Source: Peromyscus leucopus (lineage: Eukaryota; Chordata; Mammalia; Rodentia; Cricetidae). From it: a DNA stretch of 64,000 bases. Where the stretch lies: positions 11,355,998 through 11,419,997 of the forward strand of contig NC_051082.1 in the NCBI RefSeq assembly GCF_004664715.2. Direction: 5' to 3'. The position numbers and the translations under genes are program-made. This document shows, one piece after another, positions 47,125-58,998 of the stretch. How positions within the stretch are numbered: the first letter of the stretch is position 1; each line of letters begins with the position of its first letter. The notes beneath the pieces were generated by a model, which was not told the DNA's origin, ran no database searches, and saw only the letters and a program-made list of their open reading frames with translations.

Positions 47125-47320
47125 TGACCTTTTTTCTATATGCATCCACGTGTGTCTTTGTGGGCGGGCATTTGCCCATAGGGGCCAGAAAAGGCCATTG
47201 GACCTCCTGGAGCTGGAGTTGCAGATGATTGTGAGCTGCCATGTGAGTGCTGGGAGCTGAACTCCATCCTCTGGAAGAGCAGCAAGGGCTCCTAGCCACT
47301 GAGCGCCACCCACCACCCCT
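47125..47320 (-). mobile_element. B3-type SINE, antisense
   Basis: CAGATGATTGTGAGCTGCCA, ATCCTCTGGAAGAGCAGCAA, CTAGCCACTGAGCGCC. Confidence 0.8.
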
Positions 47321-47599
47321 GCCCCGGTTGCCTGACTATAAACTAACTTCTCTTACTAACTTTCTGATTGGCTCTGTCATTCTGTGTATTCTGGAACCGC
47401 ATCCCAGGCTACATGATCGCGATGTCTCTGTGGTGCTGTGGCAGTTCAGTGCCCACTCACGCATCACTATCACTCAGTCGCCTCCTTCCCTGGATTCTCT
47501 GCCTCCTCCCCGTGTTCTCCGGTGGAGCTTCCTGTGTTGGGCACAGTCCCTCTGGGGAGCCCACTGTACGTGGCTGAGGTAGAGGCATCACTGTTGAGT

Positions 47600-49860
47600 C
47601 AGCCCACCTGACTGATAGTGATGCCCTGCCAGCCTGGCCCATCCATGCAGATCTTACACACTTCCAGAACATTCTGGAATGTTCGTTCCCACCCACTGGG
47701 CCTTGTGGTTCTCTACACTTCCATCAGCTCTCTGGATCTCATTGGCTAAGGCCATTTAAGGCCCTTTGGGAGAATGTAGCCTCTCACACACAAGTGGCCA
47801 TGAAGGCCTTTTGTGTTCCCTGTACCTGTGGCTCGATCCAGCTGGCAGCTCTGGATGTGAGGTGCTGACCACTTTGGGGTGTTCACATGGTTTTGGTGAG
47901 GGCCAGGACACAGGGGATCTAGGACAATAACGGGCACCATGTGGCCGGCAGGGTCGTGTGGTACCCCTGGGGTGGAGCCAATGATGTTGGCAGGGCCCCT
48001 CAGTCCCACACACTCTCTGGCTTCCATGTGCATCAAAGAGAATCTCAGCCAGGGCCGTGATCCAGAGTTTAGCTTTTTGGTTCTTCTATCCAGTACTGGC
48101 ATAGGTTTGGGCTCCTGGTGGATCCGTGGGCATTAGCTGTGACGTTAACATTTGTTATGTCCCTCATCCTTACTGCCACAGGACAAGGTGCAATGGACAG
48201 TGTCTCCTGACCACAGCCCCTGCCAGGCCTGAACCAGTCTGTGCCTGGGGTCCTCTTGATTCCTCTCTTCCCTGGGAAACTGCGGCTTGCAATCTGATGG
48301 CCCCACAGCAGAGCAGGGTGCAGGGCCACACTGTCCCCCACATCTTTGTGTGGTATGTTCAAGGCCAGCTGCATGCACATCTGTGAATGACCTTAAATTT
48401 CGACTAGGAAATCAATACCCCAGACGGTGACAGATGGCAGTAGTGAGCTGCCTGTCGCAGGAGTAAGCAAGTGGCATCTGTGGCAGCTCTCTGTGGGGAA
48501 GACTTGAGAAGCTACTGAGTCATGCAGCAGCTGTCTGTGACCCAAGAAGGTCCAGGTCCAGATCAGTCACAGCCAGTCTGGTCTTTGCTCAGGAGTAAAT
48601 CTCCCTCCATGGTCAACAGCCAGTGGAGAAGAAGCGGGGAGAGAGAAGTCACCCTGACTTCCACATGCTGCATAAACTTTAGTACTTATATCTGTGCTAA
48701 TGGATATGAACCTGGCACCCTGGAGAGTTGGAAGTACCAACCCTCATTGTCTGTGGTGTGAAGGAACAAACACCGTGGGGTCCAAGAACATCTTTAGACC
48801 CTCCCTGGAAGTCAGATGGGGTCTGCAGTGTTGGGTGCATATAGCCATGGTTCTAAGCCTACCTCTCCTGGTGAGCCCCACCCCCTCAGAACTCAGGACA
48901 GTACCAAATACGGGTTCCTCTGCTGCTCCATCATGCCCAGCCCCTTGCTAAGAGGAGTGTTTGGGGGTTATCTGGCATCCACTCAGGTATCAGAAGTTGG
49001 CTGTGAGCTTGGGAGGGAGCCAGTATGATTTTTCCGAGTCACACCACCAAGAAGGCTGAACTCGGGCCACTGCTTGACCTATCTTGACCCTCATTGGTTG
49101 AATAACTTCATGCAGTTGTTTCATCCATGGCAGAGAGCTTATGCCTTCCAAGGCAGCAGCAAAACCCATTGGTCGTGGCTGCCTAGGATCCTGTAGTAGG
49201 GTTGTGGAGACTGCCTGGCTTTGCAGAAAGTGGCATTGCAATCGATTAGTGATGTCTGCCATGGCTGCAGGAGCAGCAGCCTTGACATGTGAGCAACCAC
49301 AGTTTGCACTAGAGATAATGGTGTTCATCTGCTACAAGAGTGTTTCCACCTGCCACCCTGCCAGAGTTCAGTCCTTTGCTTGTGGGGAAGCCAGCACTGG
49401 CTTGTGTCCTCTTTCTTCTCCTCCCTGCTGGAGACTGTATCCAGGGAAGACACAGAGCTCCTTCTGAGGTTGGGGTATCCTGGGTGATAGTTCCTCCCCC
49501 CGCAGGGGACAGTTGGCTCACTGGCTTGCCTCTGCACACAGTGGCTGTTCCAGCCGCCGCACTATCTGATCTTGCTGGTAGGTAACTATTGGAGCCAGCA
49601 CAGGGCTCAGCCTGTCTGTCTGTCTCCTGACATCCTGGGTGTGGAAGGCAACAGGAGCCAAATGGCTTGGGGGATGTCCCCAGAGCATCTTCAGGCCCCT
49701 CCCACCTCACAGAGCTTTCAAGTGAGCACTACTCTGTGGGCCTCCGTAGGGAGCCGGCCCTCACCAGGTTCATCACGTGGTAGTCAGCTCTTGGAAGGGC
49801 CAGAACTGTCCTGGTTGGCCTCTTGGTTGTACAGGGTCTCTCCAGGCAGCAGACTTTGAT
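47600..49860. other. Unassigned 2.2 kb block, possibly a decayed retroelement
   Basis: No rodent SINE is seen for 2.2 kb. On the minus strand several open stretches of 100-130 codons follow one another (48102-47746, 48380-48069, 49328-48990, 49710-49309) in different frames. I do not recognise the peptides. A decayed antisense retroelement is possible but unproven; plain unique intron DNA is the alternative. Confidence 0.25.
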
Positions 49861-49874
49861 CAAGAATAATTATA

Positions 49875-50014
49875 GCCAGGCGGTGGTGGTGCACACCTTT
49901 AATCCCAGCACTCGGGAGGCAGAGCCAGGTGGATCTCTGTGAGTTTGAAGGCCAGCCTGGTCTACAGATTGAGGTTCCAAAACTATACAGAGAAACCCTG
50001 TCTCAAAAACAACA
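49875..50014 (+). mobile_element. B1 SINE, sense, with perfect target duplication
   Basis: CAGGCGGTGGTGGTGCACAC head, CCCTGTCTCAAAAACAAC tail. The bases AAGAATAATTATAG occur on both sides (49862-49875 and 50015-50028). The intact duplication points to a fairly recent insertion. Confidence 0.93.
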
Positions 50015-51578
50015 AAGAATAATTATAGAGACTGGCCCTTCACCTTAGTCCAAATGTTCGTACAACATACTTGTTGGGTCCACTTAAGCCTGCAAGTCTC
50101 TTTTGCTGTCAGCCTGACTGGTGGTTGTGCCCGCAGTTGGATATGGCCAGGAGGTCACCACAGAAGTCACAGGACAGGTGGCTCAGAGAGGGAGCAGGGG
50201 CCGTTAAAGCGGGCAGTGTGGGGCCATGAGCACCGTGCTGTGGGAGTGGCCACCTCAAGAACTGTGCAGTGTTTGACCTGCACAGCCACTTAGGGCAGCC
50301 CTGGCATGCACCAGAGCAGAGTGTCTGAATCTTGGCTCTGCCGCCTGCCTGTCTGTCTCCTTCAGAGAAGTCATGTCAGTCTCTGCCTCTCACAGTCCAC
50401 ACCTGTGGGAACACAGCAGTCCTCGCCAGCGCTCAGTAAGACAGTTCAAGTTCCATAGCTGCTGGTACGAAAGCCAAGGTTCTCAAACTGTGTACCCAGG
50501 AACCTTGAGTGCCACTGTGAGACTGAGTCAGCTATGATAGGGGGCTGCTGCAGACTAGGGGGCATCTGAGGGATCCCATGAGAACTCAGGGAGGTTCTGA
50601 GGGCATTGTGGGGTGCTCTGGAGCAAAGGAGTCTGGGAGCCGTGACTGAGTACACAGCCATGTCTGATGCTGTGCTGCAGCCAGAGATTCCCAACGTCCT
50701 CCAGAAATCTCTTTCTTTCGTGTCTTCTGCCCCACCCTACCCCCCCCCCACACACACACACACTGCTCAAACAGAACACTTGTTTTCCAAACTAGGCTTT
50801 TAGGGCTTGTTATATTTCTCCCAGAAAGACTGAGTCCACTGAATGTTCCTGCTTATCTGTTCTCATCAAGGACCAGCCCCAGATGCAGGTGGAGTGTGGC
50901 TCCTCCAGGGAGCTGGCCTTGGACCCAACACTTAATATCTATCTATCTGGGACAGGCATGGAGCAGGACATTCCTGAAGAGTGCTGCGGTGCCAGGGTGG
51001 GGTGGCACTGTGCACACGGGTTCCTCTCTCCACTGCCTCCCTGGCTTCCCCTGTGCCCATCTCCATGCAAAGGGGCCGGGGCCAGCAGAGAGACCTCAGC
51101 CATGCTGGGCAGGGAGAGTCTTCCCTAGTGAAGGGGAAGAAAGCGTGTGTGGAAGTGGCCAGTGAGCAAACACGCAGGGCACACAAGGCGCTCGCCCGTG
51201 TGCACAGAGTAAAGAGGAGGAAAAGCATGGCCAGCAGCAGCCAATGCCGGTCCACTCTCAGGTGGCCAGGACTCCCTCCCTGTGTGGCTGCTAGGACGCT
51301 TAGTCAGAGGGGAAAGAAAGCACTTCCTCACAGTTGACGGCTTGAATGGACCTTGAGAGCATTGCATGGATGGCTGTGGTCACACCACGGCCCATTTTCT
51401 CTCCGGTGGCTCTACCTTCTCTTAGCCTCAACTCTGAACTCCTGGGCCAGCCCCTTGTTCAGATTTCCTTGCTGTAAATGTAGCCAGGACGGTACCGCCC
51501 GCTGCAGTTTCTGCATGGCCCTTCACGCACTGTCGAAATTTAGATCGTTACCTGCCAACAAGTCGAAGCTTTGCTCTT

Positions 51579-51591
51579 TTTTTTTTTTTTT

Positions 51592-51630
<39 letters not shown>

Positions 51631-51769
51631 AGACAGGGTTTCTCTATGTAGTTTTGCGCCTTTCCTGGAACTCACTTGGTAGCCCAGGCTGGCCTCGAAC
51701 TCACAGAGATCTGCCTGGCTCTGCCTCCCAAGTGCTGGGATTAAAGGCGTGCGCCACCACCGCCCGGCC
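51579..51769 (-). mobile_element. B1 SINE, antisense, cricetid-type, with perfect target duplication
   Basis: A poly-T tract of about 45 bases with one GG, then GTAGTTTTGCGCCTTTCCTG, ACTCACTTGGTAGCCCAGG and GCGCCACCACCGCCCGGCC. GAAGCTTTGCTCTT flanks both sides (51565-51578 and 51770-51783). The GCGCCTTTCCTGGAACTCAC segment is what I recall from hamster and vole B1s. Confidence 0.93.
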
Positions 51770-51934
51770 GAAGCTTTGCTCTTAAAGGCTTTCTCCCCCA
51801 TTCTAAAGTGAATCCCATCCCAAAGAGCGTGGGAAAGTGAGCAAGAGCCACAAAAGCAGCCATAGGCGGCTGTCTGCAGTGCATCATGGCACCTCCCCAC
51901 TCTCTTCCCACTTGCCTCTGCGGTGGGGTCGGCA

Positions 51935-52060
51935 TTGATATCCTCGCTTCACAGATGAGGAGACGGTAAGGCAGAGAGGTTAAGTGACTCGCCTGAGGTC
52001 TCGTAGCCGTCAAGTGCCGGAACGGGAGGCCCTGGGGCCCAGGTTCCAGTCTGCACTCGT
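51935..52060 (-). repeat. MIR SINE, antisense
   Basis: ACAGATGAGGAGACGG and AGAGGTTAAGTGACTCGCCT with following TCGTAGCC are the reversed MIR core. Further MIR scraps are seen near 43750-43810, 45660-45740, 54700-54760 and 57000-57100. Confidence 0.75.
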
Positions 52061-53214
52061 CCCCTGGCCCCGTGGGCGAGTTTGATGGACGTAACCCCCA
52101 AACCGGCATCTCCCCGCTCGTGTGTGCTGAGAGCCTCTTGTCCTTCCTAGTGTGCGTTTAAAAGCCTCCTACAGTGGCTCGGCTCACATGGCAAGCCCCA
52201 CAGACGGAGCCTGCCTTCACCGGCGTCTGCTGTTTAAAGGAGATGGGTGACACCCGCGCTGATGGAGAACACGCGTTGTCACTCGCGTGGGAAGAAGCAA
52301 GATGTTTTCCCAGCACAGGCCGGGAATAAAAGCTTGTTGAGGGAGGAGAGAGAGATTTTAGTGCAGGCCTCATGCCTGCCCCTCCCTGGAACCACGGCCC
52401 AGTGCTGCTCGAAATAAGGTCCTCTGTAGCAGCCTTTCCCCATCCCAGCCTCACCGTCGCCCGAGCTCCTCTTAACATAGCCAGACGGGCCTGTCAGTGC
52501 AGAGCAGTTTATAAAGTAGGAAAGAAGCATCGTCGTCGGTGCATCCTGCCGATGACAAGCAGAGGGACCCCAGCCCTGGCCATGGGGAAGAGGGGCCGAT
52601 TCAGCCCCCAAGGGCCTCCTGCCCGCAGCCGTGAGCTCCGCCCACCCCGGGGACCCATGGAGAAGGACCGACCGCACACTTGGTCCTCCCAGGGGCTTGT
52701 CTGTGCCTTTCCTACCAAGTGTGAGAGGCTGCCATTGAGGGAGAAGCAGGCCAGCCTAGCTGTGGGTGACGGGGGAGGCAGACGGGTGATACTCATCCTG
52801 GGAAGCAGCCATGGCGTCCTCTTTTTTTCCTGGGGTTCCAGACACGGCCCTCTACATAGCGAGTGGAAAGTACCTCATGGGTTGCCTGCACTGAAAGATT
52901 CCAGCCACATGTCAAGTATATCTGGGGGTGGGGGACAGGGGCAGGGAGTACCCCATGGTGGGGGCATCTTGGACCAGTTCTCAAGACCCTTTTGGAGGTC
53001 AAAGCACCTTTCTCAGACAGTCATCCAGGGCTAGCTATTTGGCTTCTGGGTTTTTTTGTTTTGTTTTGTTTTTGGTGGGGGGGGGTTGTTGTTTTGGTTT
53101 TTGTTTTTTTTTTTAAAGCCAGCTTCCCTTCAGAGGCCAGAGCTGCCCTGTAGTGTTCCCTGGCCACAGCAAGGACCCGTGGGCTGCAGGACCGTCAACG
53201 CAGTCACACGCAAG

Positions 53215-53550
53215 GAATCACTCATTTGTATCTCATTTTCGAGTTATTATCGAGCCGCTGGTTGAGAGAGTGTTTTGACAGAAGCTGTCAGCAAGGTGCA
53301 AGCGGCTGCCATCGCCTGCGATTGGCTGAAGACACCTATGGCAGTGCGCTGAATAATGCCCCAGCTCCCGCCCCCCCACCCCACCCCACCCCACCCCCAA
53401 CCAGGAGAGGCAGGGAGGAGGAAGAGCAAACATTATCGCAGAGGAGGAAAGAAAACGAGAGCTTCATTAACATGTTTCTGACTCCCACCAGAAACAGCGG
53501 CCGAAAAGGCCCCGATCGTATCTCACGTTTTATTTAATTTATTGTATTTG
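53215..53550. promoter_or_regulatory. Candidate conserved non-coding element in intron 21
   Basis: Unique DNA with CpG dinucleotides retained in an AT-rich setting. It contains TGACAGAAGCTGTCA (53276-53290), GATTGGCTG (53320-53328, reversed CCAAT box) and, in 53425-53550, TTCATTAACATG and TTTATTTAATTTATTG. A CACCC run splits the two halves at 53370-53398. Confidence 0.35.
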
Positions 53551-55009
53551 AGGTTTGGGGCAATGAGGGAGGTGGATGAGAGAGGCCCCTTCCAAACAAC
53601 CATTTAGGCTTGTCAGAGCTCATTGACTGGATTAGCGAGGTTTCCACTCCTGGCTTCCAGCTGCCAGCGCTGTAAGCCGGTCAAACCAGGGTAGACCAGA
53701 AGCCCTGCGTCTGGGAGCCGGGGAGCCTGGGAAGGAGGAGGTGATCATGGGAGAGGGAGCCCCGCCAGTCCACCAGCCAGCCTGCTCATCTTCCCTCTCT
53801 GCATAATTGAAGCCCGGCAGAACGTGTGTGCTTTGCCATCTCTCACAGGCCTTTCTCCCTCCATGGTAGGAATCGCATCCTGCGTGTTTCTTCCAAGCTC
53901 TGTACACCCAGTCGGGGGAATAAATAACGCTTCTCATTCGCTGCCTTTTACCCGAGCAGTTGAAAATTCCCTGTTTGTTTGGTCGTTGGGTTTGTTTTGT
54001 TTATAGGCTTGGAAAAAAAAAAAAAAAAAGTCAGCAGTACCAGAAGGCAGATGTGGTGATGGGGAGGCAGGCACGCTCCGCCTTGCACTGAGGACCCGTG
54101 GGGGCCGTGCTCCAGGCAGAGCACTGTAAAAGAATGTAATCTCAGTGAGCCAGACGATGGGACCATGTGTCGTCCTTTTTCCTTCCTCTGAGTCCCCAGT
54201 TCCTCTCAGACGTCCCCGTGGGGGCCAAGCCTCCCTCCCTCCCGGTTTCACCTCCTGCAGTTGGGCCTGGTGCTGACTCTTCCTCGGCTGTCAGTACCGC
54301 AGAGTTGAGAGCTATGGTCTCAGAATGTGACATTTAGCAGTGTCCAGAGCCATTGGTGTGTCATGCCTGGCAAGGTACTACTTGTACTAGTGAGCAGAAG
54401 CCAGAGTACCGTGTGCATCCTCCAGGGCGGCGGGCACATGAGGCTGGAGGCTGGTGGTGGGATTTGCTGGGGAACAGCAGTGGATTGATAGCGGTGGTGT
54501 TGGCGCAGAGGGACAACTTGGCCTGTGCCCAAGGAGTATTCTGCGTGAGTGGGTGTCCACCCAAGACTTGCCAGTAGTGTTGATAGTCATTGTGAAAGCC
54601 CAGAGGTGCCCACACACAGGCCCCTGGCGGCAACAGCACCCATTGAAACCTCTGTCTTTTAGTTCTTTTCTCTCTATTGCTAGTCTTGAGCTTGCCTCAG
54701 CTTTACAGATGGGAAGACAAGAGCACAATGTGATATCCCAAGGCTGCAGCTAAAAACAGGCCCCGTAAGTCCTCACTGGGAGAAAGAGAAGGGGGGATGG
54801 GTGGGGGAAGGGGGGGGCGATGGAAAGGAGCTTGGCAAAGATGTAATACGGAGAAGGAAGCCATTGTGCCTGGGAGGAACCTAAGTCTGTGGGGATAGCG
54901 ATAAGCCTGTTTGCCTATTTGAGGCCCTGAACCTTAGACTCAGTCAGCAGCCATGGAGATGTGACCTAAAACCAGGTTATAACCACGAGATCTTGTCTCA
55001 GACAAACAA

Positions 55010-55140
55010 ATAAATAAAACCTAGATGCCAGTCCTAACAATGCAGGCCCATTATCCCAGCTACTTGAAAGGCTGAGGCAGGAGGATCCCAAGTTCGAGGC
55101 CTGCCTGCAAAGCCTAGGGAGACACTGCCTCAGAATGTAA
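55010..55140 (+). mobile_element. Old monomeric B1/PB1-like SINE, sense
   Basis: CATTATCCCAGCTACTTGAA, GGCTGAGGCAGGAGGATCCC, AGTTCGAGGCCTGCCTGCAA. The wording is closer to the 7SL-derived ancestor than to modern B1. Confidence 0.65.
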
Positions 55141-56897
55141 ACAGCTGTAGTATACAGAGTTCCTTCCTTGCTCCGTCTCAGCTCTGTCCAGCTCTATATA
55201 TCATACACACAGAGTCACATCATACCCCACATCATAAACACCAGACTGCTCACTTCCAGTCCTCCCCTCAGCGGTGCCCAGCACAGCCAAGGGTAACAGG
55301 GTTCGTCCAGAGCAGAGACCAGTCTGGCCGTTTCTGTGATGGATGGACAGATGGTGACAGTAGTCATAGCTCCTCAAAAGCACTGGGACTGGGAGGGGAG
55401 GGGTGTGGCTGTCACGGTGAGTTTTCGCGGTGGTGAAGCGATGGAAAGTCGTGGTACCTTTTTCCTATGGCACACGGTGTTCTTGTGAGATTTTTTTTCT
55501 TTTTCAAGTTCCCCAGTGTAAAAACTGCTCTTTTGGGGGCTGTGCGGGGACAGGCAACAGGCCTGTTGTGGCTGTCTCTGGCCACCCTTAGTCTAGGTGA
55601 CAGTGGACACACAGGCGACTTCTCTAACCCTGGCTTTCCTATCGGAATTCAGCCCTTCTCTGCCCATACACTGACACCCCGCTGTGACCTCCTGGCCGCC
55701 CAGTGCCAGGATCACTGTGCTTGCGACTGTCTTCCCTCCTCTGTGCTCTCTGCAGTGCTGGGCCATCACCTCGAGGAGCCTTCCTTGCCTGGCCCTGTGT
55801 GGCCCAGCCACCCTTGCCCCCTGCCGGCAAGTGTCCTGTGGTCCTCACCTCGGCACTCGCCCTGAAGGCGTCCACTCCCTCCCGCAGATGGGCCTCCATG
55901 CCCTCAGTTCTACACCAGTTAACACATTATAGGGGTACATCTTGGGCACCCAAACGTACCCGCATAAGGATAAACAAACAGCAGAGATGTACTGAGATCC
56001 CGCTGCCCCATCTTTTTGTGATTCCCATTTGAGTCTACCGGTGTGAAAGTCAGATCTCCTGAAGCCCCTTGGCGGCGTCCTGTCGGGTGCCCGCCGGGGA
56101 AAGAGTGTCTGTCTGTCCTTCATCAAGGACAAGGGACGATCATTGATGAAAGAAAGCTCAAGAAAAGCGTGCATTCCATCCCAGCCCCTGGAGCTCTACC
56201 TTACAGGGCCCATCGGTGTCTGCCTAGCACAGGAGAAAGACCCGCTCAAAGATACAAATCATTACTTTTTTTTTTTATCTTTAATCTTTAAGGAGACTTG
56301 ATCGTAGGTGCCTGGGTCTGTCACTGGGTCAAATGATAAAGCTGAGGGTGGATTTGAACACATGGCAGGGGTGGGGGGGTGGCATGCTTTTTTTCTGTTG
56401 TTCAGAAATAGAAAAGTTACAAGAACAACCATAAAAATTCATGTTAGGTCTATTCTCTGTACATATGTGTGCTAGTTTTTCTGACCCGCTTAAGGACGAA
56501 GCTCTAATATATGGGGGTGAACTTCATCGCTGCTTCTCCCCGCTAAGTTATTTAAGAGATCTTTCTCGTAAAAACAAAATGCTGTTAATGACCATAGTTT
56601 GTACAGTTATCAAAATCAGGCCATTCCAACACCACTGCCCTGTAACCTGAATGTAATGAGGGAATTATAGCCTGACCCAATGGAACACATGTCCCCTGTC
56701 ATCCTCAGCCTGGGATTCGCTTTAGATCAGGAGGACAGCCTCCTCCCCCCTTGGTTCTCACAGCTGTGACAGACACCAGCCACTTGCTCTGAGGATGTCC
56801 CCTTGATGGAGACATTAGACAGGGCAGATCCAGGTTCAAGTCCTGCACCAGCCTTTGGCAGCCTGGGCCAGTGCAGAGTCCCTGTTTGGTAAAGATA

Positions 56898-56960
<63 letters not shown>

Positions 56961-56967
56961 TGTGTGT
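56898..56967. repeat. (GT)n microsatellite
   Basis: About 33 GT units with one A interruption near 56954. Confidence 0.97.
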
Positions 56968-57239
56968 TTTCAAAGGCCTGGAAACCAGGTCAGGCTATTT
57001 GGATACCAGCTCTGTCCCTGACCATGGTTTTGACCTTGGGTGGGTGGGTGTGTGCCCCGAACCTCAGCTTCCTCGTTCTGGAATGTCCCCACCTCATCCT
57101 GTCCACATTCTGCCACCGTGAGCTCACTTGGGTGGCCTGGGGGGCTCTAGGCAGTCTCTGGGGCCAGCATTCTCCAGGGACTATGGGCTGTCTTTCCCAC
57201 TGGAGCAGTTAACTTTCTTTGGAGCTGAGACCACATACC

Positions 57240-57540
57240 TGAGAAAGGGTCATTTGTAAAGGAAGGACCTGTTTGCCCCGTGAGAAGTCGCAGTCGGTTG
57301 CAATGGGCTGTGTGTTCACGGCTAGAGCATCTAGAAGCAGAGAAAGGGGAATTCCAGGGCCCAGCTCGCTTTCTCCTCTTCCCCTTTCTATTCAGTCCAG
57401 GACCCCAGCTCTCAGGGACGGTGCCGCCCACATCCAGGGTGGGTCTTCCCACCTCAGTCACACCTCTCTGGAGACAGCCCTGCAGACACATCCAAAGGTG
57501 TGTCTCCCAGGAGATCCCAAATCCTGTCCCTTTAACAAGG
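57240..57540. repeat. Rodent interspersed repeat, family not assigned
   Basis: CTCGCTTTCTCCTC, TTCAGTCCAGGACCCCAGCT, GTGCCGCCCACATCCAGGGT and GGTCTTCCCACCTCAGTCAC are phrases I recall from a widespread rodent repeat. Confidence 0.5.
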
Positions 57541-57874
57541 AAGATGACCATCACAGGGGAGAACAGGGGACAGCCAGAGGCTTCTGCAATCTGTCCCTTT
57601 AGGAAAAGACATTCCAGGCTCTGGATGGGAAGGAACAGACCCAGGGCGCGGAAGATGTCGTCTCCACAGTTTTTCTAATTCACCTGTTGTTTCCCACAAA
57701 AGTGATGAGGAGGGTACCCACACACACCTCTCAGGATCCTGGTGGAAACACTCTCATTCTTCTCCCTGGTCATGCACCTCCACTGGCCCTGAGAACGTAG
57801 ATTAATTTTTGGAGGTGGGGATGTGAAGCCACATGACCCCTGTCCTCCCTCTCTCCCTCCCTCCCTCTCTCCCC

Positions 57875-58030
57875 ACCAGATCGTTAAATTATTCCACAGG
57901 AGCCAAAGCTCTGAGGCTAAATTACCACAGTGCGTATCATGGCAACTGTCCCCATCTCAGCTTCTGCCACTTGTCTCCGCAGCCACAGCCGCAAGAAACT
58001 TGGTGAAGAGAAGTCATTATCTGTGGGGCA
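57875..58030. promoter_or_regulatory. Candidate conserved non-coding element
   Basis: Unique sequence with GTTAAATTATTCC, GGCTAAATTACC and AAGTCATTATCTG, each an AT core of homeodomain type. It lies directly before the Z-DNA-prone run. Confidence 0.3.
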
Positions 58031-58114
58031 GGCGGGGTGGGAGGGCAGGACAAGAGCTGCCAGCCCTCTCCTGCCCCCACAAACCCATTAGATCAGCACC
58101 CCGTCGGGACAAGC

Positions 58115-58145
58115 CGTGTGTGTGCGTGTGCGTGTGCGTGTGCGT

Positions 58146-58184
<39 letters not shown>
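58115..58184. repeat. (GTGTGC)n/(GT)n alternating run
   Basis: Perfect purine-pyrimidine alternation over about 66 bases, with a GC step every six bases in the first half and pure GT in the second. Confidence 0.95.
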
Positions 58185-58382
58185 GTAAGTTGGGGGGGAG
58201 GTGGGGCCTTTACAGTATGCGGGGTGCTCATATATATATAGACCACCAAATGCTCACTGGTGCCTACAGACTGAGTAATGTTAGTAATGTTCGTGTCTGT
58301 CATGTTTTTATGAGCAAGGTAGAAGGGAGGGGCCCAATCTTTCCTGATTTTTATCTTTATTTGTTTTTTGAGTGACATGTGG

Positions 58383-58556
58383 CAGGGCTGTGGGGACCTC
58401 GTGCTGGTCAGGACAGTGAGACCCTACAGTCAGAGCTGGCGTGCGGTGGGCTGTGGGACCTCAGGGGGACAGTGAGACCCTGTGGTCACAGAGCTGGAGT
58501 GTGGTGGGCTGGGGACCCCAGGGGGACAGTGAGACCCTACAGTCAGAGCTGGCATG
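58383..58556. repeat. 56/57-bp tandem repeat, three copies
   Basis: GACAGTGAGACCCT occurs at 58412, 58468 and 58525; copies share GAGCTGG and GTGGGCT and differ by small changes. Confidence 0.9.
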
Positions 58557-58911
58557 CAGGTAGGAAGCTAGACAGTAGATCAGGTGGCTTCCCAAGCAGC
58601 CAGGGTCTGCAGGCTGCTGCTGAGGGGATGCCTCGAGGTGTGGCTTGGTGGCCAGGTGACGCCTCCCTGAGAGTGAGTGGTGTTGCCCTCCACTTGCAAA
58701 GACCAGGCTGGCGGAATGCCAGGGGACATGGCACAAGTGGCTGAGGCCCAGATCCTGTGACCCCAGAGAACCTGGAGCCACCTGAAAGATGTTCCCATGG
58801 CACTTACTCTGATGGGGGACAGGGAATGAGCCATCCGCCTTTCTGACTGACTGTTGAGATCTCCGCTACGAGTGCAAGTGCGTTCTTACTGCTTTTGAAA
58901 TACAAATAACT

Positions 58912-58998
58912 CCTCCTGGTTTGGGTGGTGCTGGAGATGGGCCCAGAGCCCCTGAGTACCAGGCAAACACTCTGCCACTAAGCCGCGCCCCCGGCTCC
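58912..58998 (-). mobile_element. ID/B4-type SINE fragment, antisense
   Basis: GGTGCTGGAGATGGGCCCAG, CAGGCAAACACTCTGCCACT, AAGCCGCGCCCCCGGCT follow the reversed ID head. Confidence 0.65.

Noticed and set aside
52372..53034. Plus-strand open frame of 220 codons in intron 21
   Set aside because: No homology recognised, GC-rich composition and no splice or promoter context. Judged chance.
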